Assembly: GCF_029953305.1 (NCBI RefSeq)
Contig: NZ_JASBAN010000001.1
Location: 1,729,001-1,793,000, forward strand
Reading direction: 5' to 3'
DNA from: Commensalibacter nepenthis
GTDB lineage: Bacteria > Pseudomonadota > Alphaproteobacteria > Acetobacterales > Acetobacteraceae
Length of the DNA: 64,000 bases
How positions within the stretch are numbered: position 1 is the first letter of the stretch; the number at the start of each line of letters is the position of its first letter. Under the pieces are notes generated by a model. That model saw nothing but the letters and a program-made list of their open reading frames with translations, was not told the origin of the DNA and did no database searches. This document shows, in pieces, positions 51,640 through 60,834 of this stretch. Position numbers and translations under genes: made by a program.

Positions 51640-53469
51640 TTGAATAAAAATATAGACTTAAATAAAGGTTGGGGCAATTTTATGGTATTTCAGTGGTTTA
51701 AAAAGAAAGGTCAAAAAGGTTCTAAATATAACCATTCTCAACAACGTTTGCTGGTTTTACCCATGTTACAAACGGGGCAACAAATTGATTTTATTTATAA
51801 AGCTGAAAATCAGGACGTTCAATATTTATTTGACCTGAGCTTTGTTTTACAACCTGATGAAGTCATTCAAGAAGTCAATTACGACAATAAAGAATCTTCT
51901 TTTCAATTAAAGAATTTCATTTATGAACAAAATAAGTTTACAGTAACTGCCGAGGGGGGGTGGAATAACTCTAAGTTTTCCATCTTATTAAAGGTTACTA
52001 CCAAAACCAAACAAACCTATCATTTTACAATATTAGTAACCATTATCAGTACTTATAAAAGTAAAAGCGATCTTGAAAATGGACAAAGATCCTGTCGTTT
52101 ATGGGGGCTTGAACGTAATCCAGATTCCAATTATGTTCAGGAAAATCAGGAACCTTGGATCGAAGGGGATATGATTTTGAATATCCATAATCGATATTTG
52201 TGGGAATTCAAAAAAACAGATGCACAAGAACTATGGTTGCCCTTGTTTATTTTGAACGGGGCAACAGATCCTGTGGTAAGTTCTTATAGTGATGCACAAA
52301 ATCCCGGTGAGCGGTTGGCTTTAAATCACATTCATTCCGATCAAGGAAAGGTTAAATCAGATTCCAAAGGGAATTTGTCCGTTCAAGGGGATGTTACAAC
52401 CGGTTCAATTTATACCAAAGCAATGATCGCTGGACATCCATTGGGAGAGGGGATGCTGTTTACTTCCCCAGGAATGATTGCAGGGCATAGCTTATATATC
52501 GGTTCCCCAGAGGCAAAACCTAAAAATATTTATATTGGAATGCCCGGGGTAGTTTCTACTAAAATGGTCTCGTCCGATTATTTACAATTAACCCCTTTAT
52601 CAGTCAAAGAGTTACCTTCTCAGGTCACCAAAGGGACGTTAATTTTATGTTATGACTATGTGGGTCATTCTGATTTGGTTTTGTTATATGCCAACAAAGA
52701 TAACCCGCAAACCTCAAATGATTGGAAGGCTTTATTTGCATCTGTTGGCACAGAACAAAAATCATTACCGCAAACACCGCCCTATATGCCACGTATTGTT
52801 CCAACATCCAGACCCCATTTATATCCAGTGTCCTTTAATCCAAATATTCCAACAGGAAGGTCAAGAACACATCATACGAATGATATCAAACCAGTTCCAA
52901 ATACTGATGAACAGAAATTGGTTGCGGTGCAAGCAAATCGATGTTCTGGGGTTAAGACGTATACAAGATTTCAATTTGAAAAAATAATTATTCCCAAAAC
53001 AATAGAGAGGAAAATAGTGTGGGAAAAGCTGTGTGTCAAAGAACATGAACAACAATTGAGCGGTGAAGGTCAACAATATTGGTCTGAGGAAGATCATTGC
53101 TGGGAAGCCCCTACAGAGGGGTTATTGCATGTAGAGGGATCTTTTGTATTTGCCGAGGAACAGTTAAATCCGTCAGAGCCTATTCCCTATCATGCGGGGG
53201 ATATGTTTCTTTTGAACATTGCTTGTAATAAAGAGCAAAAACATGAGATTTATCCACCAACACAGTTGGAATTTCCTTTGATTCCTTATGTCAATGACGT
53301 GACACGTAAAATTTGCGCGCATCAGCAAATTTCTTTTACCATGACATACCCAGTCAAAAAAGGCGATATGGTTAGCTTCATACTAGGATATCTCAACCAG
53401 CATTCAACTTATGGCATCGCAAGGGATTTATCGGTTAAAAAATCAATCATAACATTATTTATGTCTTAG
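51640..53469 (+). CDS. Large orphan protein of unknown function
   Basis: 609 residues if the TTG at 51640 is used; the ATG at 51682 (MVFQWFKKKGQK) is likely the true start, with GGTTGGGG upstream, giving 595. No signal peptide or membrane helix. The first 150 residues are beta-rich (LFDLSFVLQPDEVIQEV). The middle has a Gly-rich, repeat-like stretch (AGHPLGEGMLFTSPGMIAGH then SLYIGSPEAKPKNIYIGMPG). The last 150 residues look like a jelly-roll (TEGLLHVEGSFVFAEEQ, GDMFLLNIACNKE, KGDMVSFILGYLNQHS). Such a layout is seen in tail-fibre or C1q-like proteins, but that is only a resemblance. No phage genes are nearby. Confidence 0.6.
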   Translation: MNKNIDLNKGWGNFMVFQWFKKKGQKGSKYNHSQQRLLVLPMLQTGQQIDFIYKAENQDVQYLFDLSFVLQPDEVIQEVNYDNKESSFQLKNFIYEQNKFTVTAEGGWNNSKFSILLKVTTKTKQTYHFTILVTIISTYKSKSDLENGQRSCRLWGLERNPDSNYVQENQEPWIEGDMILNIHNRYLWEFKKTDAQELWLPLFILNGATDPVVSSYSDAQNPGERLALNHIHSDQGKVKSDSKGNLSVQGDVTTGSIYTKAMIAGHPLGEGMLFTSPGMIAGHSLYIGSPEAKPKNIYIGMPGVVSTKMVSSDYLQLTPLSVKELPSQVTKGTLILCYDYVGHSDLVLLYANKDNPQTSNDWKALFASVGTEQKSLPQTPPYMPRIVPTSRPHLYPVSFNPNIPTGRSRTHHTNDIKPVPNTDEQKLVAVQANRCSGVKTYTRFQFEKIIIPKTIERKIVWEKLCVKEHEQQLSGEGQQYWSEEDHCWEAPTEGLLHVEGSFVFAEEQLNPSEPIPYHAGDMFLLNIACNKEQKHEIYPPTQLEFPLIPYVNDVTRKICAHQQISFTMTYPVKKGDMVSFILGYLNQHSTYGIARDLSVKKSIITLFMS

Positions 53470-53488
53470 GTTATTTTATTGGCTTGAT

Positions 53489-54244
53489 TTATGATTTTTG
53501 GTTATTAGAGTAAGCTAGGAAAGGGGATGCTATAACTACATTCATTCCCTTGTATAAATGCTCCAAAGTAATATCGATTCCAAATTCTACGTTTATTGCA
53601 GTGATAGTTCCGTAATATTGAATATTATAAATATCTATAGGCAGTTGATCCAGTAATGCTTGTGCACATTGGGGAGTGATAGAGTAACAGGGTAAACCAG
53701 CAAACATTGTTGTAGAAATAAAGTTAGGCGTAATAGATTGTGATAGATAGGATGCTTTATCTATTTGATTTTCATATGAACCAATTTGGTTAATTATATT
53801 CAGTTTCGTAGGATCTCCGACCTGCACCAAATAGGATATGAGAGAAGATGGAAGACCTTTGGCTGTTTGTAACCGAATGGGCCAGTCTAAATTATACCCC
53901 CAAGCAATAAGATCGTATTGTTCTTTATTATTAATTAAAACTTGATTTGCTTTGGCAAAATCAGGGTGAACGATGATATCATCTTCCATGATGGTAATAC
54001 CATGTTCACTTTTTGCTGCGATCTTCCAAAGCTCGACGTGCGATTTTAAAATACCGAGAGCTTTTGGCTTATAGTTATTTTTCTCTGTAATCAATCCATC
54101 AAAAATAAGTTGCCTGCGGGCTAGGCGATTTCCTTCATACGCTTTAAATATGTTGACATGCTCTACAAGGAAAGGGTTGTTTACTTTGAATTGCTCTAGG
54201 CGTTCTTTTTGATGTTGCAAGTTAATAAGATAAATAGGCAGCAT
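53489..54244 (-). CDS. Glycosyltransferase family 25 protein
   Basis: 251 residues. It starts MLPIYLINLQHQKERLEQFK, the GT25 opening (IYVINL...R), has ARRQLIFDGLITEKNNYKPKA and then ALGILKSHVELWKIAAKSEHG with the catalytic-site IMEDDIIVHPDF (EDD for nucleotide-sugar/metal binding). Members add galactose or similar sugars to lipooligosaccharide. It stands alone between the orphan gene and the ecotin gene. Acceptor unknown. Confidence 0.85.
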   Translation of the reverse strand: MLPIYLINLQHQKERLEQFKVNNPFLVEHVNIFKAYEGNRLARRQLIFDGLITEKNNYKPKALGILKSHVELWKIAAKSEHGITIMEDDIIVHPDFAKANQVLINNKEQYDLIAWGYNLDWPIRLQTAKGLPSSLISYLVQVGDPTKLNIINQIGSYENQIDKASYLSQSITPNFISTTMFAGLPCYSITPQCAQALLDQLPIDIYNIQYYGTITAINVEFGIDITLEHLYKGMNVVIASPFLAYSNNQKS

Positions 54245-54348
54245 ATATTCCTCATAAGATCTTATTGATTAAGATAGTGTTTTTATTAATAATCAGACTT
54301 GTAACGGATAAATCTTGAAAAGTAAAAATACTTTTTAAATCATATTAA

Positions 54349-54852
54349 TTATTTTTCTTCGGCATTTTTCAATTCACCAGCTGACCATACGCGATACGAT
54401 AAATGAATATCTTTTGGAATATAAATTACAAGAGGTAATTTGCTATTATATCTTAAGAACATTAAATTCGTGTGAATTGCGATTTTCTTGAATTGTGTCG
54501 TTTGTGGAATACAAGCCATTCTTGTAGAAGCGGGTTGCCCAACTTGAGTTAATACATAATAGTCATAGCCCCATCCAGTCAAAGGTTTTGTTTCGATTGT
54601 TCCATTAATCATGATGTGGTTGCAATCTGCTTTTAATGTTTTTTCAGGGATTAATTCGATACGATATAAATCTTCATCTTTTAAGTTAGGTAATTGAATA
54701 ACAACTTGTTTATATCCTTTTTCAGGTTTAGGCCAAATGGACATGGGATCCTTTGTATTTTCTGCATCTGCTGTTATGCAGAAAAAAAGCGTAAACAAAC
54801 CAACGAGAGATAAGCATAGTTTATAGAGTAAAAAATTCTTTGAAAAACGCAT
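54349..54852 (-). CDS. eco: Ecotin-type periplasmic serine protease inhibitor, predicted P1 Arg
   Basis: 167 residues, signal peptide to about residue 30 (TLFFCITADAEN). The mature chain follows ecotin closely: WPKPEKGYKQVVIQLPNLKDE, ADCNHIMINGTIETKPLTGW, GWGYDYYVLTQVGQPAST, LRYNSKLPLVIYIPKD and YRVWSAGEL. The two cysteines (77 and 114) are 37 apart, exactly as in E. coli ecotin (50 and 87). The reactive loop reads PASTRMACIPQ, so Arg111 stands at P1 where E. coli has Met84. Ecotins inhibit trypsin-like proteases as dimers and shield bacteria from host gut or phagocyte proteases. Arg at P1 should favour trypsin-type targets. Confidence 0.9.
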   Translation of the reverse strand: MRFSKNFLLYKLCLSLVGLFTLFFCITADAENTKDPMSIWPKPEKGYKQVVIQLPNLKDEDLYRIELIPEKTLKADCNHIMINGTIETKPLTGWGYDYYVLTQVGQPASTRMACIPQTTQFKKIAIHTNLMFLRYNSKLPLVIYIPKDIHLSYRVWSAGELKNAEEK

Positions 54853-55022
54853 TTTATTTCCTTGAAAATCGATGGGTAAAGAAATACCTTATCATGAATA
54901 TTATAAGATTTTGAGATATTCTCTTAACCTTATTATAACGCGACCATAAATTATAAATAATACATATTATCGCTATGGATAACTTTCCTTGGTTTAAATA
55001 ATGGTTTTGATTTGGATAAGCT

Positions 55023-55673
55023 ATGAAACTTTATATTTATGAACATTGTCCTTTTTGTGTGATGACAAAAATGATTTTTGTTTTAAAGAACTATCCCGTA
55101 GAAACTGTTTATTTATTATATGATGATGTGCAAACGCCAATGCAGATGGTTGGGCGTAAATTACTGCCTATTTTAGAATATAAACCTAATCGTTTTATGT
55201 CTGAAAGCGTTGATATTATCCACTATATGGATCGAAACATAGGCGAACCCCAAGTAATATTACCTGTGGTTGACGAGGTTGGGCAATGGGTTAAAGAGGT
55301 CGAGAGGTTTATTTATCGTTTGACCTATCCTCGTTGGATTCGAGCTCCCTTTCCAGAATTTAGTTCTGAGGAGGCAAAAAAGTATTTTTATAAAAGCAAG
55401 GATCCGTCTGGCAGAGGGTTTATGTCTGATTTGGCTGATCCTGCGTTGTTGCAAAGAGCGCAGAGGGCAATCGATAGGCTTGAAAATATTTTAGTTGATT
55501 ATCCATTAATTGATCTTACACAACCCATTTCAATTAGCAGTTTATCTTTGTTTGCACAATTGCATTCTTTATCGATTATCAAAGGGTTACAGTATGGTCC
55601 TATCATCGATAAATGGCGCCAATCAACAGCAAAGACATTTTTTATTCCGTTAAATGATGAATTTGCCAACTAA
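55023..55673 (+). CDS. grxB: Glutaredoxin 2
   Basis: 216 residues, the size of E. coli Grx2 and larger than dithiol glutaredoxins. MKLYIYEHCPFCVMTKMIFVLK opens with the CPFC active site at residues 9-12. VGRKLLPILEYKPNRFMSESVDIIHYMD is the GST-like N-terminal domain end, followed by an all-helical C-terminal GST-type domain. It reduces protein disulphides with glutathione. No operon partner; a hairpin after the stop separates it from the convergent small gene. Confidence 0.92.
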   Translation: MKLYIYEHCPFCVMTKMIFVLKNYPVETVYLLYDDVQTPMQMVGRKLLPILEYKPNRFMSESVDIIHYMDRNIGEPQVILPVVDEVGQWVKEVERFIYRLTYPRWIRAPFPEFSSEEAKKYFYKSKDPSGRGFMSDLADPALLQRAQRAIDRLENILVDYPLIDLTQPISISSLSLFAQLHSLSIIKGLQYGPIIDKWRQSTAKTFFIPLNDEFAN

Positions 55674-55682
55674 AAAAAGAAC

Positions 55683-55716
55683 GAGACAGACAGGTTTATG
55701 TCTGTTGTCTCAGTAT
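55683..55716. terminator. Hairpin between grxB and the convergent coiled-coil gene
   Basis: GAGACAGACA (55683-55692) pairs with TGTCT and GTCTC (55699-55711) with a small bulge, followed by a T-rich stretch on the plus strand. It can act for both convergent genes. Confidence 0.65.
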
Positions 55717-55721
55717 TTTAA

Positions 55722-56045
55722 TTAAATAAAATCTTTGGTTTGTGGAAACATTGCAGAGATGCTGCTTAATTGGTGCAATTTCTTGGCGACATTTAAAGCT
55801 GTTGATGAGCGTGAAGGGGTCGAAGCAATTGGAATTGTATCCGCGCCCCCTAATTCATGAAAATTATTGTCGATTTTATGAATTAAAGCGGTTCGGTCTT
55901 TTGGATCCAAATCAACAGCAAAAGATGAAATCAGTTGTTCTAATAACAATAGCGCGGCACTAAGCCGCTGATTTTCAAGTTTAAGGTTTTTTACATCTTC
56001 TTGCAGCTGTTGAAGTTCTTCTTTGGAAATAAGTGATTCAGTCAT
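55722..56045 (-). CDS. Small coiled-coil protein, unknown
   Basis: 107 residues from the ATG at 56045 (an in-frame ATG four codons earlier is possible). The first half is a heptad-rich helix (LISKEELQQLQEDVKNLKLE then NQRLSAALLLLEQLIS) likely to form a coiled coil; the second half is polar (HKIDNNFHELGGADT, FPQTKDFI at the end). No signal peptide. Not recognised. It is separated from cysG by about 85 bases, on the same strand and downstream of it, so it might be transcribed with it. Confidence 0.6.
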   Translation of the reverse strand: MTESLISKEELQQLQEDVKNLKLENQRLSAALLLLEQLISSFAVDLDPKDRTALIHKIDNNFHELGGADTIPIASTPSRSSTALNVAKKLHQLSSISAMFPQTKDFI

Positions 56046-56142
56046 ATAGGGATCCAATCAATAATATAATGAGAAATTAATTTATATATTTATTTATTTA
56101 TCTGAAAGCCAGTTTATTGAAATTTTATATAATTCTCTGAAT

Positions 56143-57543
56143 TTACTCAACAGAAATCACACGATGTTGAACAACTTGACCAATTATGACTAAAACAGGG
56201 CTTTTCAGATTTGCTGTTTTTACTAATTGAGATAAATTCCCCAAAGTCCCAGTGATTACTTTTTGGTCGGGCAAAGTTCCTTTTTCAATAGCAGCAGCAG
56301 GGTAAGTTGAAGGCAGCCCTTTATGGATCAATTCTTGGCATAGCTGGCTTAATGTGCTGAGCCCCATATAAATAACCAATGTTTGTTGTTGGTTAATCAT
56401 GCTTTCCCATGGTAAATCCAACCGTCCCTCATGTTGTGTGTGACCCGTCAGGATCAGGCATGATTGGGCGCAATCACGGTGGGTCAGGGGAATGCCACTA
56501 TAGGCAGCACATCCATTAGCTGCCGAGATACCAGGAATAATTTTAAATGGTATTCCAGCCTCAACCAAAGCTTCAGCTTCTTCGCCACCACGACCGAAGA
56601 TAAAGGGATCTCCGCCTTTTAATCGCAAGACCCGTTTGCCTTTCAAAGCATACTGGATCAAAAGTTGATTAATTTCTTGCTGTGGAAGGGTATGTTTCTT
56701 TTTCTGCTTTCCGACGTAAATTAATACAGCATCGCGGCGAATACGTTTTAAAATGTCTTCTGATAACAAATGGTCATACAAGATGATATCTGCGTTTTGC
56801 AAGCACTGCATTGCTTTTAAGGTTAATAAATCAGGATCGCCAGGACCCGCACCAACCAACCAGATTTCTCCCTTAATCGGTGTGTTTTGTTGAACAAGTT
56901 GTTCTAAATAGGTTAAAGCTCGGTCTTCTTGATGTTGCTCTATAAAAGAAGCACCTCGACCATCTAGGAAACGTTCCCATAAACGTTGACGTTCTTCTGT
57001 GATGGGCAAGCGTTTTTTAATCCAATGACGATGTCTGCCCATAAAACGAGCCAATTGCCCTGTGGTTTGACTGATGATAGGTTCGATGGATTCACGAATA
57101 CGTCTACTAAGAACGGGGGCGGTTCCGCCTGTCGAAATTGCGATTTGAACTGGGTTTCTGTCAATAATAGCCGGTGTAATAAAACTCGATTGTTGGGGAT
57201 TATCGACTGCACAAATAGGAATATTGCATTCCTGTGCCCATTGAGAAATTTGAGTATTATAGTCTTGATCGTCTGTTGCGGCGAAAATTAAACGGGCGCC
57301 GTGAATATGGTTTTGAAATTGCTCTTTATTTTCGATTTGCCCGTGGAATTGTACGCGATCTTGTTGTACAAGCTGTTGAATTTCTTTGCATAAGTGTTGT
57401 GCAAAAATTTCTATTTGAGCATTTTTATCCAATAAGAGTCGAATTTTTCTCGCTGCAATTTGTCCGCCGCCCACAATAATAAGGCGTGAACGATCAATGC
57501 GTAATGTAATAGGGAAATAAGAAAAAGGGGTAGAAACATCCAT
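56143..57543 (-). CDS. cysG: Sirohaem synthase (fused dehydrogenase/ferrochelatase and methyltransferase)
   Basis: 466 residues in two parts. The N-terminal domain has the NAD-binding LIIVGGGQIAARKIRLLLDK and ISTGGTAPVLSRRIRESIE (precorrin-2 dehydrogenase/ferrochelatase). From about residue 225 the uroporphyrinogen-III methyltransferase domain begins with WLVGAGPGDPDLLTLKAMQC, then RLKGGDPFIFGRGGEEAEAL and TGHTQHEGRLDLPWESM. The one protein turns uroporphyrinogen III into sirohaem, the cofactor of sulfite and nitrite reductases. No cysIJ or nir genes are adjacent. The start at 57543 follows a 491-base gap. Confidence 0.95.
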   Translation of the reverse strand: MDVSTPFSYFPITLRIDRSRLIIVGGGQIAARKIRLLLDKNAQIEIFAQHLCKEIQQLVQQDRVQFHGQIENKEQFQNHIHGARLIFAATDDQDYNTQISQWAQECNIPICAVDNPQQSSFITPAIIDRNPVQIAISTGGTAPVLSRRIRESIEPIISQTTGQLARFMGRHRHWIKKRLPITEERQRLWERFLDGRGASFIEQHQEDRALTYLEQLVQQNTPIKGEIWLVGAGPGDPDLLTLKAMQCLQNADIILYDHLLSEDILKRIRRDAVLIYVGKQKKKHTLPQQEINQLLIQYALKGKRVLRLKGGDPFIFGRGGEEAEALVEAGIPFKIIPGISAANGCAAYSGIPLTHRDCAQSCLILTGHTQHEGRLDLPWESMINQQQTLVIYMGLSTLSQLCQELIHKGLPSTYPAAAIEKGTLPDQKVITGTLGNLSQLVKTANLKSPVLVIIGQVVQHRVISVE

Positions 57544-58034
57544 AATGTGATTATTTTACCTGATAAAATTGTAAAAATATAAATGCAGTCGATAAAATTG
57601 TTCATATCTTAATTTTATAGGTATTGAAAGGAAAGTTGTTTTTAAATAGTATAAAAGGCAATTTTTTGTTCGGGCAGTATATTTTCACAGTAAAAATATA
57701 AAACGACAAGAGAATGATCCGTCGACTACCTGTAACAAAAATGTTATGTATTTATAACGCTGTGCAAGTTTCTTTATTGTTTTTGTGTTTTCTGACGACT
57801 TGCCTCTTGTGATGATAAACGTTCTTTTGTAAAGTCAAAACTAAGTTTATATCATAATTTTCGTAAAGGTCAGGATGTTCGCTGATGAGACCCGATAAAC
57901 AGGTTCGTTGTTTATTTTCCAACAGTGAATATACATATAGACCTTTATTTCCAGTTGTTTCTAAAAAGAAAAGATTAATTGTCCCATGTTTTTTTTAGAG
58001 TACATCTTATTATTTTACATAAAAAGCTCGCAAT
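57544..58034. other. Intergenic region between cysG and pitA
   Basis: 491 bases between divergent genes. An ATG at 57714 opens 32 codons (MIRRLPVTKMLCIYNAVQVS and on), mildly hydrophobic, with no ribosome site, so it is not called. Promoters for both genes must lie here. No clear pho box or hairpin was found. Confidence 0.4.
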
Positions 58035-59591
58035 ATGACCCCTCGTAATCGATCGCTACTTAATACGATTGCTTTTTTAACTGTTTTACTAGGTGCAATT
58101 ATTTATACCATTATGCATGTGCGTGAGGACTTGATGGGTTCAGCACATGCATCGGCTTTGGCTTTTTTATTATTGGGCCTAGCATTAATTATTGCATTAG
58201 GGTTTGAATTTGTAAATGGCTTTCACGATACAGCCAACGCTGTTGCAACGGTAATTTACAGTAACTCATTGCCCCCGACTTTTGCTGTCATTTGGTCAGG
58301 AGTTTGGAATTTCATAGGCGTATTGTTGTCAAGTGGTGCCGTAGCCTATACGATTATTTCCTTGTTACCTATTGAATTAGTACTCAAAGTTGGCAGCGAA
58401 GCAGGATTTTCAATGATTTTCGCTTTGCTATTGGCGGCGGTTATTTGGAATTTGCTGACTTGGTTTTTTGGTATTCCGAATTCATCTTCACATACATTAA
58501 TTGGTTCGATTCTTGGTGTTGGAATTATGAATCAGCTCTTGATGGGGGATGGTGTCTCTAGTGGGGTTGATTGGGGACAAGCCCTACAAGTCTTCAAAGC
58601 ATTGATTTTCAGTCCTTTGGTTGGGTTTGCAATTGCATTTTTGGGGATGCAACTTTTAAGAATTTTATTACCGATTCCAACGCTTTATCAAGCCCCAAAA
58701 GATGGCAAAGCCCCACCTTGGCCGATGCGTTTGCTTTTGATTCTGACCTGCACTGGGGTCAGTTTCAGTCATGGTTCCAATGATGGGCAAAAGGGAATGG
58801 GGCTGATTATGTTAATTCTAATTGGCACGGTTCCAACTGCGTATGCATTAAATAGTACCGTTTCTTCGAAACAAGTTGAGGATTTTACTCAAAAAGCCAT
58901 TGTCGTGGATAAAATTCTAGCTGAATATAGTTCGGATATTAAATTATCTTTGGACGAAAGTCATGCTGTTTTAACCAAAACAATCCAACAAAATCATCTG
59001 CTTCCTGAAACTGTTCCTGCGATGAGAACAATGTTGCAGGCAATCAGGGCTGACGTTGGCAATCGAACCACATTTAAAGAAGTACCGATCGAACACCAGA
59101 CCAATTTAAGAAATAATTTATATCTCCTAGACCAAAATTTAGTTCATTTTACCCATTTAAAAGCTGACTTACCAAAAGCGGAAGAAGCTGTGATTAACGA
59201 TTTCGAAAGTGATATTGTCAGTGCTATTCAGTTCATTCCCCCTTGGGTTAAAGTTGTTGTCGCAATCGCATTGGGATTGGGGACAATGGTAGGATGGAAA
59301 CGCATTGTTGTCACGGTTGGTAAAAAAATTGGTAAACAAGAAATGAGTTACGGTCAAGGGGCTGTTGCTGAAACCGTGGCAATGACAATGATTCAAATGG
59401 GAAATCAATTTCATATGCCAATTAGTACAACCCACGTTGTGACGTCTGCGATTGCAGGAACTTCTGTTGGACGCGGAAACGGAATACAATGGAGTACAGT
59501 GCGCAATATGGCAATGGCATGGATTTTAACGTTACCCATTTCTATTTTGTTATCAGGCTGTTTATTTTGGATATTTTTAAGATTATTTTAA
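58035..59591 (+). CDS. pitA: Inorganic phosphate transporter (Pit family)
   Basis: 518 residues, about twelve helices with a large hydrophilic loop at about 275-395. The two Pit signature repeats are present: GFEFVNGFHDTANAVATVIY near residue 56 and SHGSNDGQKGMGLIMLILIG near 245; the C-terminal half has MGNQFHMPISTTHVVTSAIAG. It is a low-affinity, metal-phosphate/proton symporter in the inner membrane. The loop contains a helical DUF47-like-looking stretch but no separate PhoU-type partner gene is adjacent. A terminator follows. Confidence 0.93.
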   Translation: MTPRNRSLLNTIAFLTVLLGAIIYTIMHVREDLMGSAHASALAFLLLGLALIIALGFEFVNGFHDTANAVATVIYSNSLPPTFAVIWSGVWNFIGVLLSSGAVAYTIISLLPIELVLKVGSEAGFSMIFALLLAAVIWNLLTWFFGIPNSSSHTLIGSILGVGIMNQLLMGDGVSSGVDWGQALQVFKALIFSPLVGFAIAFLGMQLLRILLPIPTLYQAPKDGKAPPWPMRLLLILTCTGVSFSHGSNDGQKGMGLIMLILIGTVPTAYALNSTVSSKQVEDFTQKAIVVDKILAEYSSDIKLSLDESHAVLTKTIQQNHLLPETVPAMRTMLQAIRADVGNRTTFKEVPIEHQTNLRNNLYLLDQNLVHFTHLKADLPKAEEAVINDFESDIVSAIQFIPPWVKVVVAIALGLGTMVGWKRIVVTVGKKIGKQEMSYGQGAVAETVAMTMIQMGNQFHMPISTTHVVTSAIAGTSVGRGNGIQWSTVRNMAMAWILTLPISILLSGCLFWIFLRLF

Positions 59592-59632
59592 CACTTAATG
59601 GGTTTTATTTAGTAAAGATAAGCGTAAGCTGT

Positions 59633-59668
59633 AAAACAGATTTCATGGCGAGGTCTGTTTTATTTTTT
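59633..59668 (+). terminator. Terminator after pitA
   Basis: AAAACAGA (59633-59640) pairs with TCTGTTTT (59654-59661), and the second arm runs into ATTTTTT. A short but well-formed intrinsic terminator 42 bases past the pitA stop. Confidence 0.8.
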
Positions 59669-59697
59669 AATAGATTGCATGATTTGGAATAAAGTAA

Positions 59698-60816
59698 ATG
59701 AAGTCAACAATTGGTTACCGGCTATCTGAAATTGAACAAGAGGCAATAGCAATTTTTTACCCTTGGATTTTTAAAGGATTTCAATGTTTCAAGCCTGAAA
59801 CAGGTCATGAGCTAGCAATTACCAGTTTATTATTGGGGTTATGCGGTGGACATAAACCTTGGCAAGATGATCCTGTATTACGCGTCAATGCAATGGGCTT
59901 GTCTTTTCCCAATCCCGTTGGAATAGCGGCTGGATTTGATAAAAATGCCTTGGTGATTTCACCGTTGGCTCGACTGGGTTTTGGTGCAGTAGAGGTTGGC
60001 ACGGTTACTCCTCGACCACAAATTGGGAATCCAAAACCGCGATTATTTCGTTTGATTGAAGATGGCGCCATTATTAATCGTATGGGGTTCAATAATGATG
60101 GGATTAATCGTATTGTTGCTCGACTAGAAAGAATGAGAGCTTCAAAAGGTTCATTGAAAACAACGGCGAATATTCCAGTTGGTGTCAATATTGGAATTAA
60201 TAAAGTGGGGGCTGATCCTGAAAAAGATTATCCGTTTTTAGTTGGAAAAGTTCAGGATTATGCAGATTATATTGTTTTAAATCTTTCTTCTCCTAATACG
60301 CCTGGACTAAGGGATTTGCAGCATCCCTCTCGTTTACGTGGTATCTTGGCAGCGATCAAGGATCAATATCCGCATCACCCTCCGTTATTGGTTAAATTGG
60401 CTCCTGATCTTGAAGATAAAGAGGTTGAAGGAATTGTTGAAACCGTTATAGACGCTGGGGTTACAGGATTAATCTTAACCAATACAACCATTACACGCTC
60501 TGATGATTTACAAGGGGCTTTTCGTTATGAACCAGGTGGGTTGTCAGGTCGTCCAGTGCGTCAAAAAAGCACAGAAATGTTGGCTCGGGTTGCGCGCCTG
60601 TCCAAAAATCAATTAACCTTAATTGGATGTGGAGGCATTGAAACAGGCGCTGATGTAATTGATAAAATCATGCACGGTGCAGATTTTACCCAAGTTTATA
60701 GTGCGCTGATTTATGAAGGTCCTGGACTTGTGAGGCGTATTAAAAAAGAGATTGTCGAGATTTTAAACCGCGAAGGCATTCAAAACATTGTTCAATTAAA
60801 AGGGGTTGCTCTTTAG
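59698..60816 (+). CDS. pyrD: Dihydroorotate dehydrogenase (quinone), class 2
   Basis: 372 residues with the N-terminal membrane-associating helical extension of class 2 enzymes (IEQEAIAIFYPWIFKGFQ). NPVGIAAGFDKNALVISPLA and VEVGTVTPRPQIGNPKPRLFR bind FMN. The catalytic base Ser lies in VLNLSSPNTPGLRDLQ, and GLSGRPVRQKSTEML with LIGCGGIETGADVIDKI closes the barrel. It oxidises dihydroorotate, passing electrons to ubiquinone, in pyrimidine synthesis. It is monocistronic, convergent with the glycosyltransferase gene. Confidence 0.96.
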   Translation: MKSTIGYRLSEIEQEAIAIFYPWIFKGFQCFKPETGHELAITSLLLGLCGGHKPWQDDPVLRVNAMGLSFPNPVGIAAGFDKNALVISPLARLGFGAVEVGTVTPRPQIGNPKPRLFRLIEDGAIINRMGFNNDGINRIVARLERMRASKGSLKTTANIPVGVNIGINKVGADPEKDYPFLVGKVQDYADYIVLNLSSPNTPGLRDLQHPSRLRGILAAIKDQYPHHPPLLVKLAPDLEDKEVEGIVETVIDAGVTGLILTNTTITRSDDLQGAFRYEPGGLSGRPVRQKSTEMLARVARLSKNQLTLIGCGGIETGADVIDKIMHGADFTQVYSALIYEGPGLVRRIKKEIVEILNREGIQNIVQLKGVAL

Positions 60817-60834
60817 TTGTGAATGAATTTAAGT

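Noticed and set aside
57714-57812. 32-codon ORF in the cysG-pitA gap
   Set aside because: No ribosome site, no recognised pattern, and its length is expected by chance.
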